Shown here: positions 7,313 through 16,227 of the stretch, in pieces | Position numbering within the stretch: the first letter of the stretch is position 1 | Layout of the letters: every line of letters begins with the position of its first letter | NCBI GenBank assembly: GCA_945861065.1 | Contig: CAMASI010000048.1 | Span: 1 to 35,967, forward strand | Length of the DNA stretch: 35,967 nucleotides | From: Klebsiella pneumoniae | GTDB taxonomy: Bacteria > Myxococcota_A > UBA796 > GCA-2862545 | Direction: 5' to 3' | Position numbers and translations under genes: made by a program | Notes under the pieces: model-generated | The model's database searches: none | Told to the model about the DNA's origin: nothing | Seen by the model: the letters and a program-made list of their open reading frames with translations, nothing else

Positions 7313-9339
7313 CAGGAGGTCCGGCCCATCCACGCAGAAAGCGCGGCAGCAAGGCCAATGGCTATCGTGCTGCCCAGCCACGCCCACCCAGCAAGGTCCA
7401 CCGTCCGCGACAGGCGTTCCGGCGCCAGGGCAGCCTCGACCTCCCGCACCGTCGTCTCCACCAAGACGTCGCTCTCTGACGGGTCCACACCCACTGCGAC
7501 GTGCGCCACGACCCCGCCTTCACCCGCATCCACCCGCCAACTCCCGGGCAACGTCGCCACAAACACGGCAGCCCCAGACTCTACGGTGGCCGCCACCTGT
7601 CTGCCATTCGGATCCACCAAGACGACATCCTCCAACGAATCGCGAAGGGGCACCACCATGCGCTGGCCCACCAAACCCGTCATCGCGATGGCACCCTCGC
7701 CCAAAGATGCGCCTGCGAATCTGACGATCCCCTGAATCATTGGAACAAAAACCGCCTGCAAGGGCAGATCCGTCCAAGCGAGGTCCAGGGTCGAACTCCA
7801 CACCACCACCGCGCCCCGGTCCACAGGCCTTACGAGTAAGGCCGGGAGCCCTCCCTCCCACTTGAGCGGCACCCTCGTTCCCGGTGCTGGGTCGCCCGCG
7901 TGGCCAAGCGCAGCCCGTGCGCGCACCCGGGCGAAACCATGCGCACCCCCTGCTAGAAAGGGCGCCAGAAGCGGGTCCGATCCCGTGGGCGCCATCAACG
8001 CAACACCCAACTCCCCGTGGCTCGCGAGATCCGTGACTCTCCGCATCTGCGCCGGCAAGATCGGCCCAAGGGCGCTGTTCCACGCGTCAGGATTGACGTT
8101 GTCGCCCCCTGAGATCACCAGGGTCCCGCCCCCATGCACAAAGTCCAACAACTGTTTGCCATACGCCCGGGGGTCCGCGACGTTGGCGAGCACGACGACC
8201 CGGAACGCACCTTCGGTCAGGTCCTCGAGACCCGCCACCGGCGCAACTGTGACCCCGACATCCGACCGACTTCCCCCGAAGGGCGCGAGGGCAAGATTGA
8301 GAAAGTACACCTCAGATCGGATGGGTGTTTCCCCCGGATCGCCGTCGATCACGAGCACTCGGGACGCACCCGCCTGCGGCAGATGCCACGCAGCAAGATT
8401 GTCTTCTACCAGAATCGGGTCATCGCACTGCACCGTGCCCACGCCGCCAAGCGTACCGACGGGTACCATGACCCTCTTCTCGCCGCCTGCCTCCGTGACG
8501 TCTACGAACACGGTAATGCGGGTGCCGTCTGGCAAAACCACATCGCAGGCGGCCTCGGTCGGCGGACCCCGGCGCCCAAGCCGCAACGTCAAAACGCCGC
8601 CTTCCGGACCCTCGGCCCACCGCACCTGCTCGATCCAACTGTTGACCGGGAGGTCGGGGCCCACCGGGAACGGGACAATCGCGGCCCCGTCTTCCGTCAA
8701 CCGGCTGATTTCGTCCACGGCACTCGCTACCGTTCCCCGTCCTGCTTGATCGCTGAACAACAGAACCTCGCCGGGTTGGCGGTCCAGCAGTCGTCGCGCC
8801 GACGCCAAAGCTGCTCGTAGGTCTGTTCCGTACAGACTGGGGACAATCGCGCCCAGCGCTGCGGCGGCACGAGCGGGTGTCACGAAGCCCTGCGTCTCCG
8901 AGGTGGCCTCGCGATCAAACCCGATCACCGCGACCTCGGCGGAGGCCGGCAGTCTTTGCACCGCATCGATGGCAGAGCGTTGGGAGAATTCAAACACGGA
9001 TGCGCCGTTGTCCAACTTGGCTCTCGACGACAACGAGCGGTCGAGCAGCACGACGATTCGCCCGCCGTGACCCCATTGGGGGTCCACATCGCTGAGCGTC
9101 AACTGAGGCGCTGACGCCGCCAACACCGCCAACAACAGGCCAAGAACCCGCAACGCGAGAACCCATCGGTCGTCGAATCGGCGATGGCGTCTCGGCGCGG
9201 CGCGCACCTGATCCAACAAGAACATCGCGCCGAACACAATTCGTCCCACCGGACGCCGACGGGAAAGGTGGGCCACAAGCGGCCCGATGGCCATCGCGCC
9301 CGCCGCCAGGGCTAGGGGAACGGCAACGCCTAGATCCAA
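7312..9339 (-). CDS. BatA-like aerotolerance-type membrane protein with VWA domain
   Basis: The TTG at 9339 is chosen. The protein then begins with the BatA N-terminal helix (about 3-22) followed by HLSRRRPVGRIVFGAMFLLDQV, the usual layout of PF07584. It also gives a 10-base overlap with the upstream DUF58 gene. The longer frame would add unrelated residues. The 675-residue protein has a second helix at about 59-77. A VWA domain starts at IVVLLDRSLSS (MIDAS D100-x-S102-x-S104). A GATase-like segment follows (VVVLANVAD...FVHGGGTLVISGGDN). A C-terminal helix lies near the end (WLGSTIAIGLAAALSAWM). It is expected in the inner membrane with the VWA domain facing the compartment where MoxR-linked assembly takes place. 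The exact role in this lineage is unknown. Confidence 0.86.
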   Translation of the reverse strand: MDLGVAVPLALAAGAMAIGPLVAHLSRRRPVGRIVFGAMFLLDQVRAAPRRHRRFDDRWVLALRVLGLLLAVLAASAPQLTLSDVDPQWGHGGRIVVLLDRSLSSRAKLDNGASVFEFSQRSAIDAVQRLPASAEVAVIGFDREATSETQGFVTPARAAAALGAIVPSLYGTDLRAALASARRLLDRQPGEVLLFSDQAGRGTVASAVDEISRLTEDGAAIVPFPVGPDLPVNSWIEQVRWAEGPEGGVLTLRLGRRGPPTEAACDVVLPDGTRITVFVDVTEAGGEKRVMVPVGTLGGVGTVQCDDPILVEDNLAAWHLPQAGASRVLVIDGDPGETPIRSEVYFLNLALAPFGGSRSDVGVTVAPVAGLEDLTEGAFRVVVLANVADPRAYGKQLLDFVHGGGTLVISGGDNVNPDAWNSALGPILPAQMRRVTDLASHGELGVALMAPTGSDPLLAPFLAGGAHGFARVRARAALGHAGDPAPGTRVPLKWEGGLPALLVRPVDRGAVVVWSSTLDLAWTDLPLQAVFVPMIQGIVRFAGASLGEGAIAMTGLVGQRMVVPLRDSLEDVVLVDPNGRQVAATVESGAAVFVATLPGSWRVDAGEGGVVAHVAVGVDPSESDVLVETTVREVEAALAPERLSRTVDLAGWAWLGSTIAIGLAAALSAWMGRTS

Positions 9340-10250
9340 GTTTCGTCCCGCCTTCCCAGCAGCGCCCGCGCCACAACTGGGGGCAAAGGCGCGCCCGTGT
9401 CCACGGCCCACCACAAGCCACCCAGCGCATGCACGGCGTCCCGCACACTCGAATCGTGCCGGTCACGAGCGAGACGGAGGCCGACCCTCACCACGTCGGC
9501 GTCGACCACCCGTTCTTCGCCCGTCTCCGGTGAAACCAACCAAGTCACACCCACCCCGTCCAGCCTCAACTCCGCCTCATCCCGCAGATGCAACACCCGA
9601 AGGTCCACCCCCCGCGCCGCAAAGCCCCGAAGCGCAGGAAGCCAGTCATGCAGCGGCTCCATGCCATCTGTGAGCAGAAAGACTACCGCCTTGTGCGGGG
9701 CTCTGGACGCCACCGACACGAGTTGCTCTCCAAGGCCTGCCCGGCCCGCCGGAACCACAGACGCCAACGAGCCGAGGCCCATGGCCAAGCCGTTCTGGCC
9801 GCGACGTGGAGGGAAACGCCGCCTTTCGACCTTCCCGGCAATGAGTTCGAGCCCAACCGGTTCCCCACCGTCCCAAGCGGCCACCATCAGCGTCGCGGCG
9901 AGAACAATGGCGGCACCTGCTTTGCCCTGGGCCAGATCGGGGCGCCCCGGTGAAGGAACCTGCGGTCCCGAAGCCAAATCGGCCGACGCGTCTAGAACCA
10001 CCAGCACCGGGAGATCGGTTTCTTCATGGCTCCGCCGAACCAACAGCCGATCAGTCCGCGCCCAGACGCGCCAGTCGATGCGCCGGGCGTCCAGGCCGGG
10101 GCGGTACACCTCCCAGTCGGCAAACTCTACGGCCGTGCCGAGGCGACGACTGCGATGCAAGCCGAGTCGGAGGCCCTTTGCGAGGCCGCGGGCGCGTAAA
10201 TGCAGCGTAGAAAGACGCGCCAGCGCCTCCGCGTCGACGAGCGAAGGCAT
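9330..10250 (-). CDS. DUF58 domain protein (MoxR partner)
   Basis: The 306-residue protein shows the DUF58 signature around residues 40-75. This comprises GTAVEFADWEVYRPGLDARR, then IDWRVWARTDRLLVRRSHEE, followed by a VWA-like strand LVVLDASADLASG. No membrane helix or signal is seen, so it is probably cytosolic or peripheral. DUF58 proteins nearly always accompany MoxR-type AAA+ ATPases, and here the gene begins only two bases after the MoxR stop codon. The 3' end overlaps the BatA-like gene by 10 bases. It is thought to act as an adaptor between the ATPase and the VWA membrane proteins; the molecular detail is not established. Confidence 0.92.
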   Translation of the reverse strand: MPSLVDAEALARLSTLHLRARGLAKGLRLGLHRSRRLGTAVEFADWEVYRPGLDARRIDWRVWARTDRLLVRRSHEETDLPVLVVLDASADLASGPQVPSPGRPDLAQGKAGAAIVLAATLMVAAWDGGEPVGLELIAGKVERRRFPPRRGQNGLAMGLGSLASVVPAGRAGLGEQLVSVASRAPHKAVVFLLTDGMEPLHDWLPALRGFAARGVDLRVLHLRDEAELRLDGVGVTWLVSPETGEERVVDADVVRVGLRLARDRHDSSVRDAVHALGGLWWAVDTGAPLPPVVARALLGRRDETWI

Positions 10251-10252
10251 CG

Positions 10253-11230
10253 TCAGCCCCGGACCTCGTCCAGGAGCTGCTTCACGACATCTTCGGCACG
10301 GCGCCCCGACGCTTCAGCGTCAAAGCCCAGCACCAATCGGTGCCCAAGAACGGCAGGCGCCACTGCCCGAACGTCCTCCACGTCAGCAACGGCGCGACCC
10401 CGAAGCGCTGCCCAGGCCCGAGACCCAACCGCAAGGGCGACCGTCGCGCGCGGGCCAGCGCCCCACCGGACCCACTTTGCCGCGGCCGTACCAGAGCCCG
10501 GCCGAGTCGCGCTGGCCAAGCGCACCGCGTAGCGCACCGCATCCGGGTTCATCGGAAGGCGACGGACGACATCCTGCAGCGACAACAGCCGCTCGGCGTC
10601 TAGAACTGGTTCCGACTCCGGAAACGTGCCGACGGCGGTGCGGAACACGATCTGCGCCTCTTCGGCGGCAGAAGGGTAGCCCACAGGAATCGCAAATAAG
10701 AACCGGTCGAGCTGAGCCTCGGGCAACGGCCAGGTCCCCTCTTGTTCGATGGGGTTCTGCGTCGCAAACACTAAAAAGGGGCGTTGCACCACATGGGTGG
10801 TGCCTCCCACCGTGACTTGACGCTCTTGCATCACCTGAAGCAGCGCGGCCTGGGTCCGGGGTGGCGCTCGGTTCACCTCGTCGGCCAGCAGCAGATTGGA
10901 AAAAACGGGGCCGGGCACAAAACGGGGTTCTCTACGGCCTGTGACCCGATCCTCCTCGTACACTTCTCCGCCGGTGACGTCCGCGGGCAACAAGTCGGGG
11001 GTGAACTGGATGCGCCCAGGCTGCAGGCCGGCCGCCCGAGCGACCGACTGAACGAGCAGTGTCTTCGCGAGGCCAGGAACCCCCACGAACAAACAATGTC
11101 CGTCGGCCAACAACGCAGCCAACATCAGGTCGATCACCGCGTCTTGGCCGACGATGACGCGTCCGACGGACTGCCGAAGCGCCTCGCGCGTGGCGGGCAA
11201 CGCGTCAAACAACTCCACATCTCGATCCAT
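10253..11230 (-). CDS. MoxR-family AAA+ ATPase
   Basis: The ATG at 11230 is preferred because GGAG lies 9 bases upstream. A TTG at 11239 that overlaps the previous stop is the alternative. The 325-residue protein carries IVGQDAVIDLML, Walker A GVPGLAKT (residues 50-57), FTPDLLPADVTGGEVYE, Walker B NLLLADEVNRAPPRTQAALL, and the ATQNP sensor-1 region followed by EGTWPLPEAQLDRF. All are diagnostic for MoxR. These ATPases act as chaperone-like remodellers with VWA proteins, in enzyme maturation or envelope stress. All motifs needed for ATP hydrolysis seem intact. It is flanked by DUF58 and the peptidase/thioredoxin fusion, and is probably co-transcribed with both. Confidence 0.95.
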   Translation of the reverse strand: MDRDVELFDALPATREALRQSVGRVIVGQDAVIDLMLAALLADGHCLFVGVPGLAKTLLVQSVARAAGLQPGRIQFTPDLLPADVTGGEVYEEDRVTGRREPRFVPGPVFSNLLLADEVNRAPPRTQAALLQVMQERQVTVGGTTHVVQRPFLVFATQNPIEQEGTWPLPEAQLDRFLFAIPVGYPSAAEEAQIVFRTAVGTFPESEPVLDAERLLSLQDVVRRLPMNPDAVRYAVRLASATRPGSGTAAAKWVRWGAGPRATVALAVGSRAWAALRGRAVADVEDVRAVAPAVLGHRLVLGFDAEASGRRAEDVVKQLLDEVRG

Positions 11231-11235
11231 GTCGG

Positions 11236-13260
11236 TCAACTCCGTTGTCGAACCGCTTTGAGCACCGCGGCTTCGATTCGATCCCGCGCGTCGGCGCCCG
11301 CACCTACCACGACATCCACCACAACCCCGTCTCGCCCGATCACTACGACGGTGGGCAGACTGGAAATTCCGTAGCGCTTCTTCGTCGCGCCGTCGGGATC
11401 TACGATCAGTGGGTACGTCACGGCGGGCGCGCCGGGCCGGCTAAGGAAACTCTTGATGACCGGGGCGTCTTCGTCCGACGCACCTACAACGACCAGACCC
11501 TGCGCTTTGTAGGCCGCGGACAGCCGCTCGATCTCCGGCATCGACTTCCGACAAGGGCCGCACCACGTCGCCCAAAAATCCAACAAGATTGGCGAGCCCG
11601 AGGGAATTCGGAACGGCAGGCCCGAAAGGTCAAGCAACGCTGTCGGCGGTGCCCGCTTTCCAACGAGGCCCTCCGCGCTTCCGTAGCTGGGCAATACGAT
11701 CACCCCGATGTGATTGTGCAGCAAGTCCCCCGCGTCGTCCGCACCCTCCCCGGTCAAGACGTCCAGCACGCTCTGGTGCCTTTGGGTCGACGCCCCTTGG
11801 CTCAGCGCAATTGCGGCATCACGCGCAAATTCGCGCGCACCGACATCGAAGGGGTCGAGGTCAAGACCCGCCTCCCACGCCGACAATGCACCTGCGACGT
11901 CCCCGCGCGATCGCAGGTGCATTGCGAGCGCCATCCACGAGTCTGCGACCTCTGGGTACGTAAGAAGTGTCGCGCGCAACAACGCCTCCGCGGGCTCAAC
12001 ACGACCCAAAGCCGAGTGCGCTTCTGCCATCCGCACAGCAACAACTGGCGACGGACCCGGTGCGTCCTCGGGAACCGCGCGACCATACTCGACCAAGGCC
12101 GCTTCGTGGTGACCATGACGGCCCAACAAGTCCCCGAGTGTCAGCCAACGACCAAGGTCTTCGCGCTTCGCAAGCACGGGGTCGGCCGCGAGGTCGTCTC
12201 CACCGTCCAGGGCAACGGCCGGCTCCGCGACCACCGTACGACGGTAATTAAGTCCCCGAAGGTGGGTTTTCCACGCCGCCTCCAGGCCTGGGAAGTCCGC
12301 AAAACCGCTGGCTTGCGCGAGGGCGAGGCCTGCCTCTGTTCCAGAACGAACATCGGCCAGCGTGTCCACAAGCACGTCGTCGCCGCCCCGTTCAAACGCG
12401 AAACTCACCAACGACGCCAATTGGGCGTAGGCGAGCGCCGCAGCTTCCCGCGACGGAAGTTTGGCGAGTGAAGGATTCATCGACTTGAACGGGATGAACG
12501 CGTCCCGGGCCAACGCCTCAGCGAGCAACCCCTCGGCTCGCGGCCCGTGCTCAAACCTGTCAGTGCCGTCGACCCATCGCGTCTCCAGGTAGCGCGCAAT
12601 GCCCTCTTGCAACCACACCGGCGCGCGGTCAGACGTCGCATGCGACACCAACAAGTGAATGTACTCGTGCGTGATCGTGTCACGCCAGCCGTAGCCAGTG
12701 CCGTGACTTCTTGGCGACGTCACCAAGAGCCTGGACCACTTGGACAAGGCCACAACGCCGGTGGTGTACACGTCTTCGACCATAAAGGACGAGGCCGCGA
12801 TGAAGGTCTTGGTGTCCGGGTACAACTCGACGGCGGTACGCCCCGGGGGCGCTTCACCGATCAGCGCGGTGAGCGCTCGATCCGCCGAGGCCAACACAAG
12901 CAGCGTCTCGGCGACCAACACGGCATCGGGCCCCGGCCGATAACGAACGTCGAATCGCCCGCCCGCAACGACATGCCAACCTGCGGTGGCAAACGTAGTT
13001 CGCTCATACAACGCCAGCGTTTCCGAAGGCTGAGCCCCGGAAATCGCTTCCGACCGCGTCCGTGCTTCGAGGGCCAACGGAAAGCGGCCCGCGAAGAAGT
13101 CCACCTCGGCAACGAGGGAGAGCACCTCCGCGTTCGTACTGGTCCGTCCACCCAGCGCGAGCACGGCCCGCTCCGCACAAGGAACATCCACGTTGGCGAG
13201 GCACGCGCGCACCTCATCGCCCAGCGCCCAAGCGACCGAGCACGCCAGCAGCCACGTCAT
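11236..13260 (-). CDS. exported fusion: HExxH metallopeptidase-like domain, TPR region and TlpA-type thioredoxin
   Basis: The ATG at 13260 overlaps the upstream stop (ATGA) and gives a signal peptide (MTWLLACSVAWALG). The 674-residue product has three parts. Residues about 100-330 resemble the peptidase MA superfamily, with THEYIH (zinc-ligand type His198-Glu199-x-x-His202) and VWLQEGIARYLE (Glu219 as likely third ligand). Residues about 380-500 contain TPR-like helices (LGDLLGRHGHHEAALVEYGR, GALSAWEAGLDLDPFD). Residues about 540-674 form a TlpA/ResA-like thioredoxin with FWATWCGPC (active site 566-570) and the cis-proline loop SSLPTVVVI. A periplasmic redox or folding role is likely. I do not know this domain combination as a named family. 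Its place between the DUF4175-like and MoxR genes suggests that it serves the same system. Confidence 0.87.
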   Translation of the reverse strand: MTWLLACSVAWALGDEVRACLANVDVPCAERAVLALGGRTSTNAEVLSLVAEVDFFAGRFPLALEARTRSEAISGAQPSETLALYERTTFATAGWHVVAGGRFDVRYRPGPDAVLVAETLLVLASADRALTALIGEAPPGRTAVELYPDTKTFIAASSFMVEDVYTTGVVALSKWSRLLVTSPRSHGTGYGWRDTITHEYIHLLVSHATSDRAPVWLQEGIARYLETRWVDGTDRFEHGPRAEGLLAEALARDAFIPFKSMNPSLAKLPSREAAALAYAQLASLVSFAFERGGDDVLVDTLADVRSGTEAGLALAQASGFADFPGLEAAWKTHLRGLNYRRTVVAEPAVALDGGDDLAADPVLAKREDLGRWLTLGDLLGRHGHHEAALVEYGRAVPEDAPGPSPVVAVRMAEAHSALGRVEPAEALLRATLLTYPEVADSWMALAMHLRSRGDVAGALSAWEAGLDLDPFDVGAREFARDAAIALSQGASTQRHQSVLDVLTGEGADDAGDLLHNHIGVIVLPSYGSAEGLVGKRAPPTALLDLSGLPFRIPSGSPILLDFWATWCGPCRKSMPEIERLSAAYKAQGLVVVGASDEDAPVIKSFLSRPGAPAVTYPLIVDPDGATKKRYGISSLPTVVVIGRDGVVVDVVVGAGADARDRIEAAVLKAVRQRS

Positions 13261-16172
13261 GGCTGCACCAGCTCTTCGTAGTACCGCGAACGCGCTGTCC
13301 GCCACGCCGCCGGCACGTCGCCTTGCATCGCCTCTAGCAAGGCCCGACGGTAGGCGTCAGGCGGCACGAATTCCTCCAGCGTTGGCAGATCCATCGGACT
13401 CATGGCGACCTCGCCGTCCTCGGAGCCCGGGCCGCCGTCGCCTTCCGTACCTCCCCCCTCGCCCTGCGCACTGCGGGCACTGGCAAGCGCATCGCGCAGC
13501 AGATCCGCGGCCTCCGTCACATCGCTCGCAGCTGCGCCTTGTGCCCCGCTGGCCTCCAATGCCAAGGACTCGCCGAGATCGCGTTCGGCCTCATCCATGC
13601 GCATTTCCGCCTGATTGAGCGCCTGCTCAATTCCGTCCGGAGCGGTCGGTAGACGTTCTTGCACTTCCCGAACGCCGCCCCGCGCCGCCGACAACCGGTC
13701 CCCCAACTGCTGTTGTTGCGGCGAGAGTCCCCCGACACCCGACGACGCTGCCGCACGAGACGACAGTTGACTCAGCCGCTCGAGCGCAGCGATGACCCGC
13801 ACAGCCGCAGTCGTGGTGCGTTGCGCGTCTTCTGGCGTGGGTCCGGCCTGACCTCGAGCGGCCTCCAGACGAGCGACGCGGCCAAGCACCTCGCCGGAAA
13901 CCGCTACCGCTTCCGCCACCGCCCGCGCGCCTCGAAGGTCGCGCGACGCCACTGCGTCTACCACCCGCTGTGAAAGCTCCGCAGCCTCACGCGCGCGTTC
14001 CGTCTCATAAAATCTTCGGCCTGCCGCCTCCAATGCGTCTGCGTAGCCGACGGTCCGAGCCTTGAGGTCCCGCGCAGCCGCTTCTGCCTCGCGCCACCCA
14101 GAAACCAACGCCTCCGAACTCTGCGCTCGCGAACTCTCATCGCGCCCGGCGACCTCCTCGCGCAGCACCTCCTGCTCGCCCGCGATCGCGTCGAGTTCCG
14201 CGATGACGTCAGCAGCCTGTTGCATCGCTTCTTTGTCCTTCGCGCGTCGCCTTGCGAGATCCGCCGCGACGGCGTCATTCAAGTCCGCAATGCGCGCAAC
14301 AAGGCGTCTGGTCAGTTCGCGACGAGAATCGATCTCCTCCGCAGCAGCGGCCCGGTCCGTCAGGCGGTCGATCTCCATCAAACGACGGGAGACCAGGTCC
14401 TGCAGCCCACCGCTTTCGAGGCGAAGCGAATCTCGACGCAGTGCCGAAGCCTGCCGCTCAACCGTGTCCAACGCCGGGATCAGGTCGGCCTTGGCGTCTC
14501 GCCCCGCCAGAGAATCGCCCGTCGACGCCAGGGCCTTGGCGCCGCGCTCGACACGCGCCAACGCCGCGGCCTGGGCCCGCAATTCCAACAGCAACAGCAC
14601 GTCTTCGAGGTCGGTCACGGCGTCCGCTCGCAATGCCGCAGCCTCCCCCATGGCCGTAGACGACGCCGATCGCAGGTCGTCGGGCTCGAACGCGATTTGG
14701 CTGAAGCGCACCAACGAGGTGGCCGACTGCACGACGTCTTGGATCAGCGGTGCCAATCTCGGCGAGTCGCCAAGCGCCGCGATCTCGTCAAATAGCGGCC
14801 GATACCGCGTGGCTACCAACGCACCCCACGCCGAAGCCGACGCGCCCGTTGCTCCGGGCGGCCACGGCTCGGTGAGAAACTGCGCCAACACGGGAATCAG
14901 CAGGTCCCGAATACGGCTTTCTCGCAGCGAAGCCAGCCGTTCCGACGCGCCAGGTCCGAGCACCGCAATTCGAAACGGTGCCGAACGACCTTCATGCGAG
15001 CCAGAGACGGTATCGCCGTCGCGGGCGGCGACCTCCAGTGTCGCTTCGTCCCCAGGAACGAGTCCGAGCTCACGGGGCCGGATCGTCAAGACGCCCTCGA
15101 CTGAAGTCTTGTGACCGTCGACCTGACGCAGCGGCGTCACCACCTCGACCCCATTGACCCGGAGCACCACCGTGACGACCCCGAAGTCATCGCCGGCGCG
15201 CCAAGCCACCCCAATTGGCGAGTCCACTGGCACCTCCATGACGGCAGTCCCCACATCCACGACCACCTCGGGGGCTCGGTCGGGAACAGGGGTCACGAGA
15301 AAGGCCGCCGACGACGCGGTTGTGCCTCCGCTCGTCAACAGCATCTGCCACGTCGCGGCCTCTGACGTGATTCGGAAGGTCCCCGTCACAGACCGAAAGC
15401 CGGTGACCTGGGCATCCAGCACCTCCTCGCCGACCCTCAACGTCGCTTCTTCCACCGCTATCGCCGTCCTGAGCGTGACCTCGACCTGGGTCCCCGGCGG
15501 GCCCTCGACGTCGCCCGTTCCATTTTCCACCACCCGGGGGGGAAGCCCCGTGTAGGCCGGAAATATCGAACGGATCACGAGATCCCCGACCCGCGCCGCA
15601 GGCCCTGCCGTCGGTGGGCCCGGTGTCATCCAAGCCGCAATGGGGGTTCCCTGGACCCACCAGTCCACGCGCGTTCGCAACCCAGGCCCCAACGCCCAGG
15701 AGGCCGCCGCCAGCGACACCCAAGTCACACTTGCAGAGAGCGTCGTAGCCGCGGTTCCAATGGGGTGGACCGCCTCCACGGGAACCCGGATGAGCACATC
15801 CACCGTTCGCTGCGCTTCCCTCGCCACAATCGCGGCGCTGGCAGGCTGCGTCGGCGACGAAAGCGTAACGAGAAGGCCTCGCAAACCCTTCTGCACCGCT
15901 TCAACGCGACGCGCCTGGCCCACAATGTCCCCGGCGGCTCGCCAGGCGCCGACGGAACGACGCAGGGCGACCCACAACACGGCCACGAACCCTGCGCCCA
16001 ACACGACCGCGCTCAGGCCCCGTGGCAGGCCCGCAAACGGCGCAAACCCCGCGACGCCTACCACCAAACCGAGTGCCCCGAAGCCCCAAGCAGCCGCGAA
16101 TCCCGCCACCAGCAGCCGTTCCCGCCAACCGAACGCCCTGAGAAGCCGTTGGAGTCGCCCGATCTCCGCCAT
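13257..16172 (-). CDS. large DUF4175-like membrane protein with long coiled-coil C-terminus
   Basis: The 971-residue protein begins with two membrane helices (about 20-45 and 52-70) and has a third hydrophobic segment at about 145-165. Ig-like beta-rich segments follow (FPAYTGLPPRVVENGTGDV, then the VEVTLRTAIAVEEATLRVG strand region, and later GDDFGVVTVVLRVNG). This order matches DUF4175-type proteins of MoxR clusters. The second half is Ala/Arg/Glu-rich and strongly helical, most probably coiled coil. Near residue 920 an acidic Gly-rich linker (GEGGGTEGDGGPGSEDGE) precedes a short C-terminal helix. It should be anchored in the inner membrane with a large periplasmic part. It starts 55 bases after lexA and overlaps the next gene by 4 bases. 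The function is not known. Confidence 0.82.
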   Translation of the reverse strand: MAEIGRLQRLLRAFGWRERLLVAGFAAAWGFGALGLVVGVAGFAPFAGLPRGLSAVVLGAGFVAVLWVALRRSVGAWRAAGDIVGQARRVEAVQKGLRGLLVTLSSPTQPASAAIVAREAQRTVDVLIRVPVEAVHPIGTAATTLSASVTWVSLAAASWALGPGLRTRVDWWVQGTPIAAWMTPGPPTAGPAARVGDLVIRSIFPAYTGLPPRVVENGTGDVEGPPGTQVEVTLRTAIAVEEATLRVGEEVLDAQVTGFRSVTGTFRITSEAATWQMLLTSGGTTASSAAFLVTPVPDRAPEVVVDVGTAVMEVPVDSPIGVAWRAGDDFGVVTVVLRVNGVEVVTPLRQVDGHKTSVEGVLTIRPRELGLVPGDEATLEVAARDGDTVSGSHEGRSAPFRIAVLGPGASERLASLRESRIRDLLIPVLAQFLTEPWPPGATGASASAWGALVATRYRPLFDEIAALGDSPRLAPLIQDVVQSATSLVRFSQIAFEPDDLRSASSTAMGEAAALRADAVTDLEDVLLLLELRAQAAALARVERGAKALASTGDSLAGRDAKADLIPALDTVERQASALRRDSLRLESGGLQDLVSRRLMEIDRLTDRAAAAEEIDSRRELTRRLVARIADLNDAVAADLARRRAKDKEAMQQAADVIAELDAIAGEQEVLREEVAGRDESSRAQSSEALVSGWREAEAAARDLKARTVGYADALEAAGRRFYETERAREAAELSQRVVDAVASRDLRGARAVAEAVAVSGEVLGRVARLEAARGQAGPTPEDAQRTTTAAVRVIAALERLSQLSSRAAASSGVGGLSPQQQQLGDRLSAARGGVREVQERLPTAPDGIEQALNQAEMRMDEAERDLGESLALEASGAQGAAASDVTEAADLLRDALASARSAQGEGGGTEGDGGPGSEDGEVAMSPMDLPTLEEFVPPDAYRRALLEAMQGDVPAAWRTARSRYYEELVQP

Positions 16173-16227
16173 GCTGTTTGAATACCCCTACCTAGGCCCG
16201 AACGTCCATCGCGACGGCTGTCTCCGT

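Noticed and set aside
7310..7320. AGGAGGT on the plus strand near the DUF4159 start
   Set aside because: It lies on the strand opposite to all genes here and is not followed by a coding start on the plus strand, so it is not a functional Shine-Dalgarno.
11245..12471. 408-residue plus-strand frame
   Set aside because: Antisense to the thioredoxin/TPR fusion; basic, low-complexity, no recognised motif.
14062..15114. 350-residue Ser/Arg-rich plus-strand frame
   Set aside because: It is antisense to the coiled-coil part of the DUF4175-like gene. The composition is what the reverse of Ala/Glu/Arg-rich codons gives, with no Shine-Dalgarno or family resemblance.
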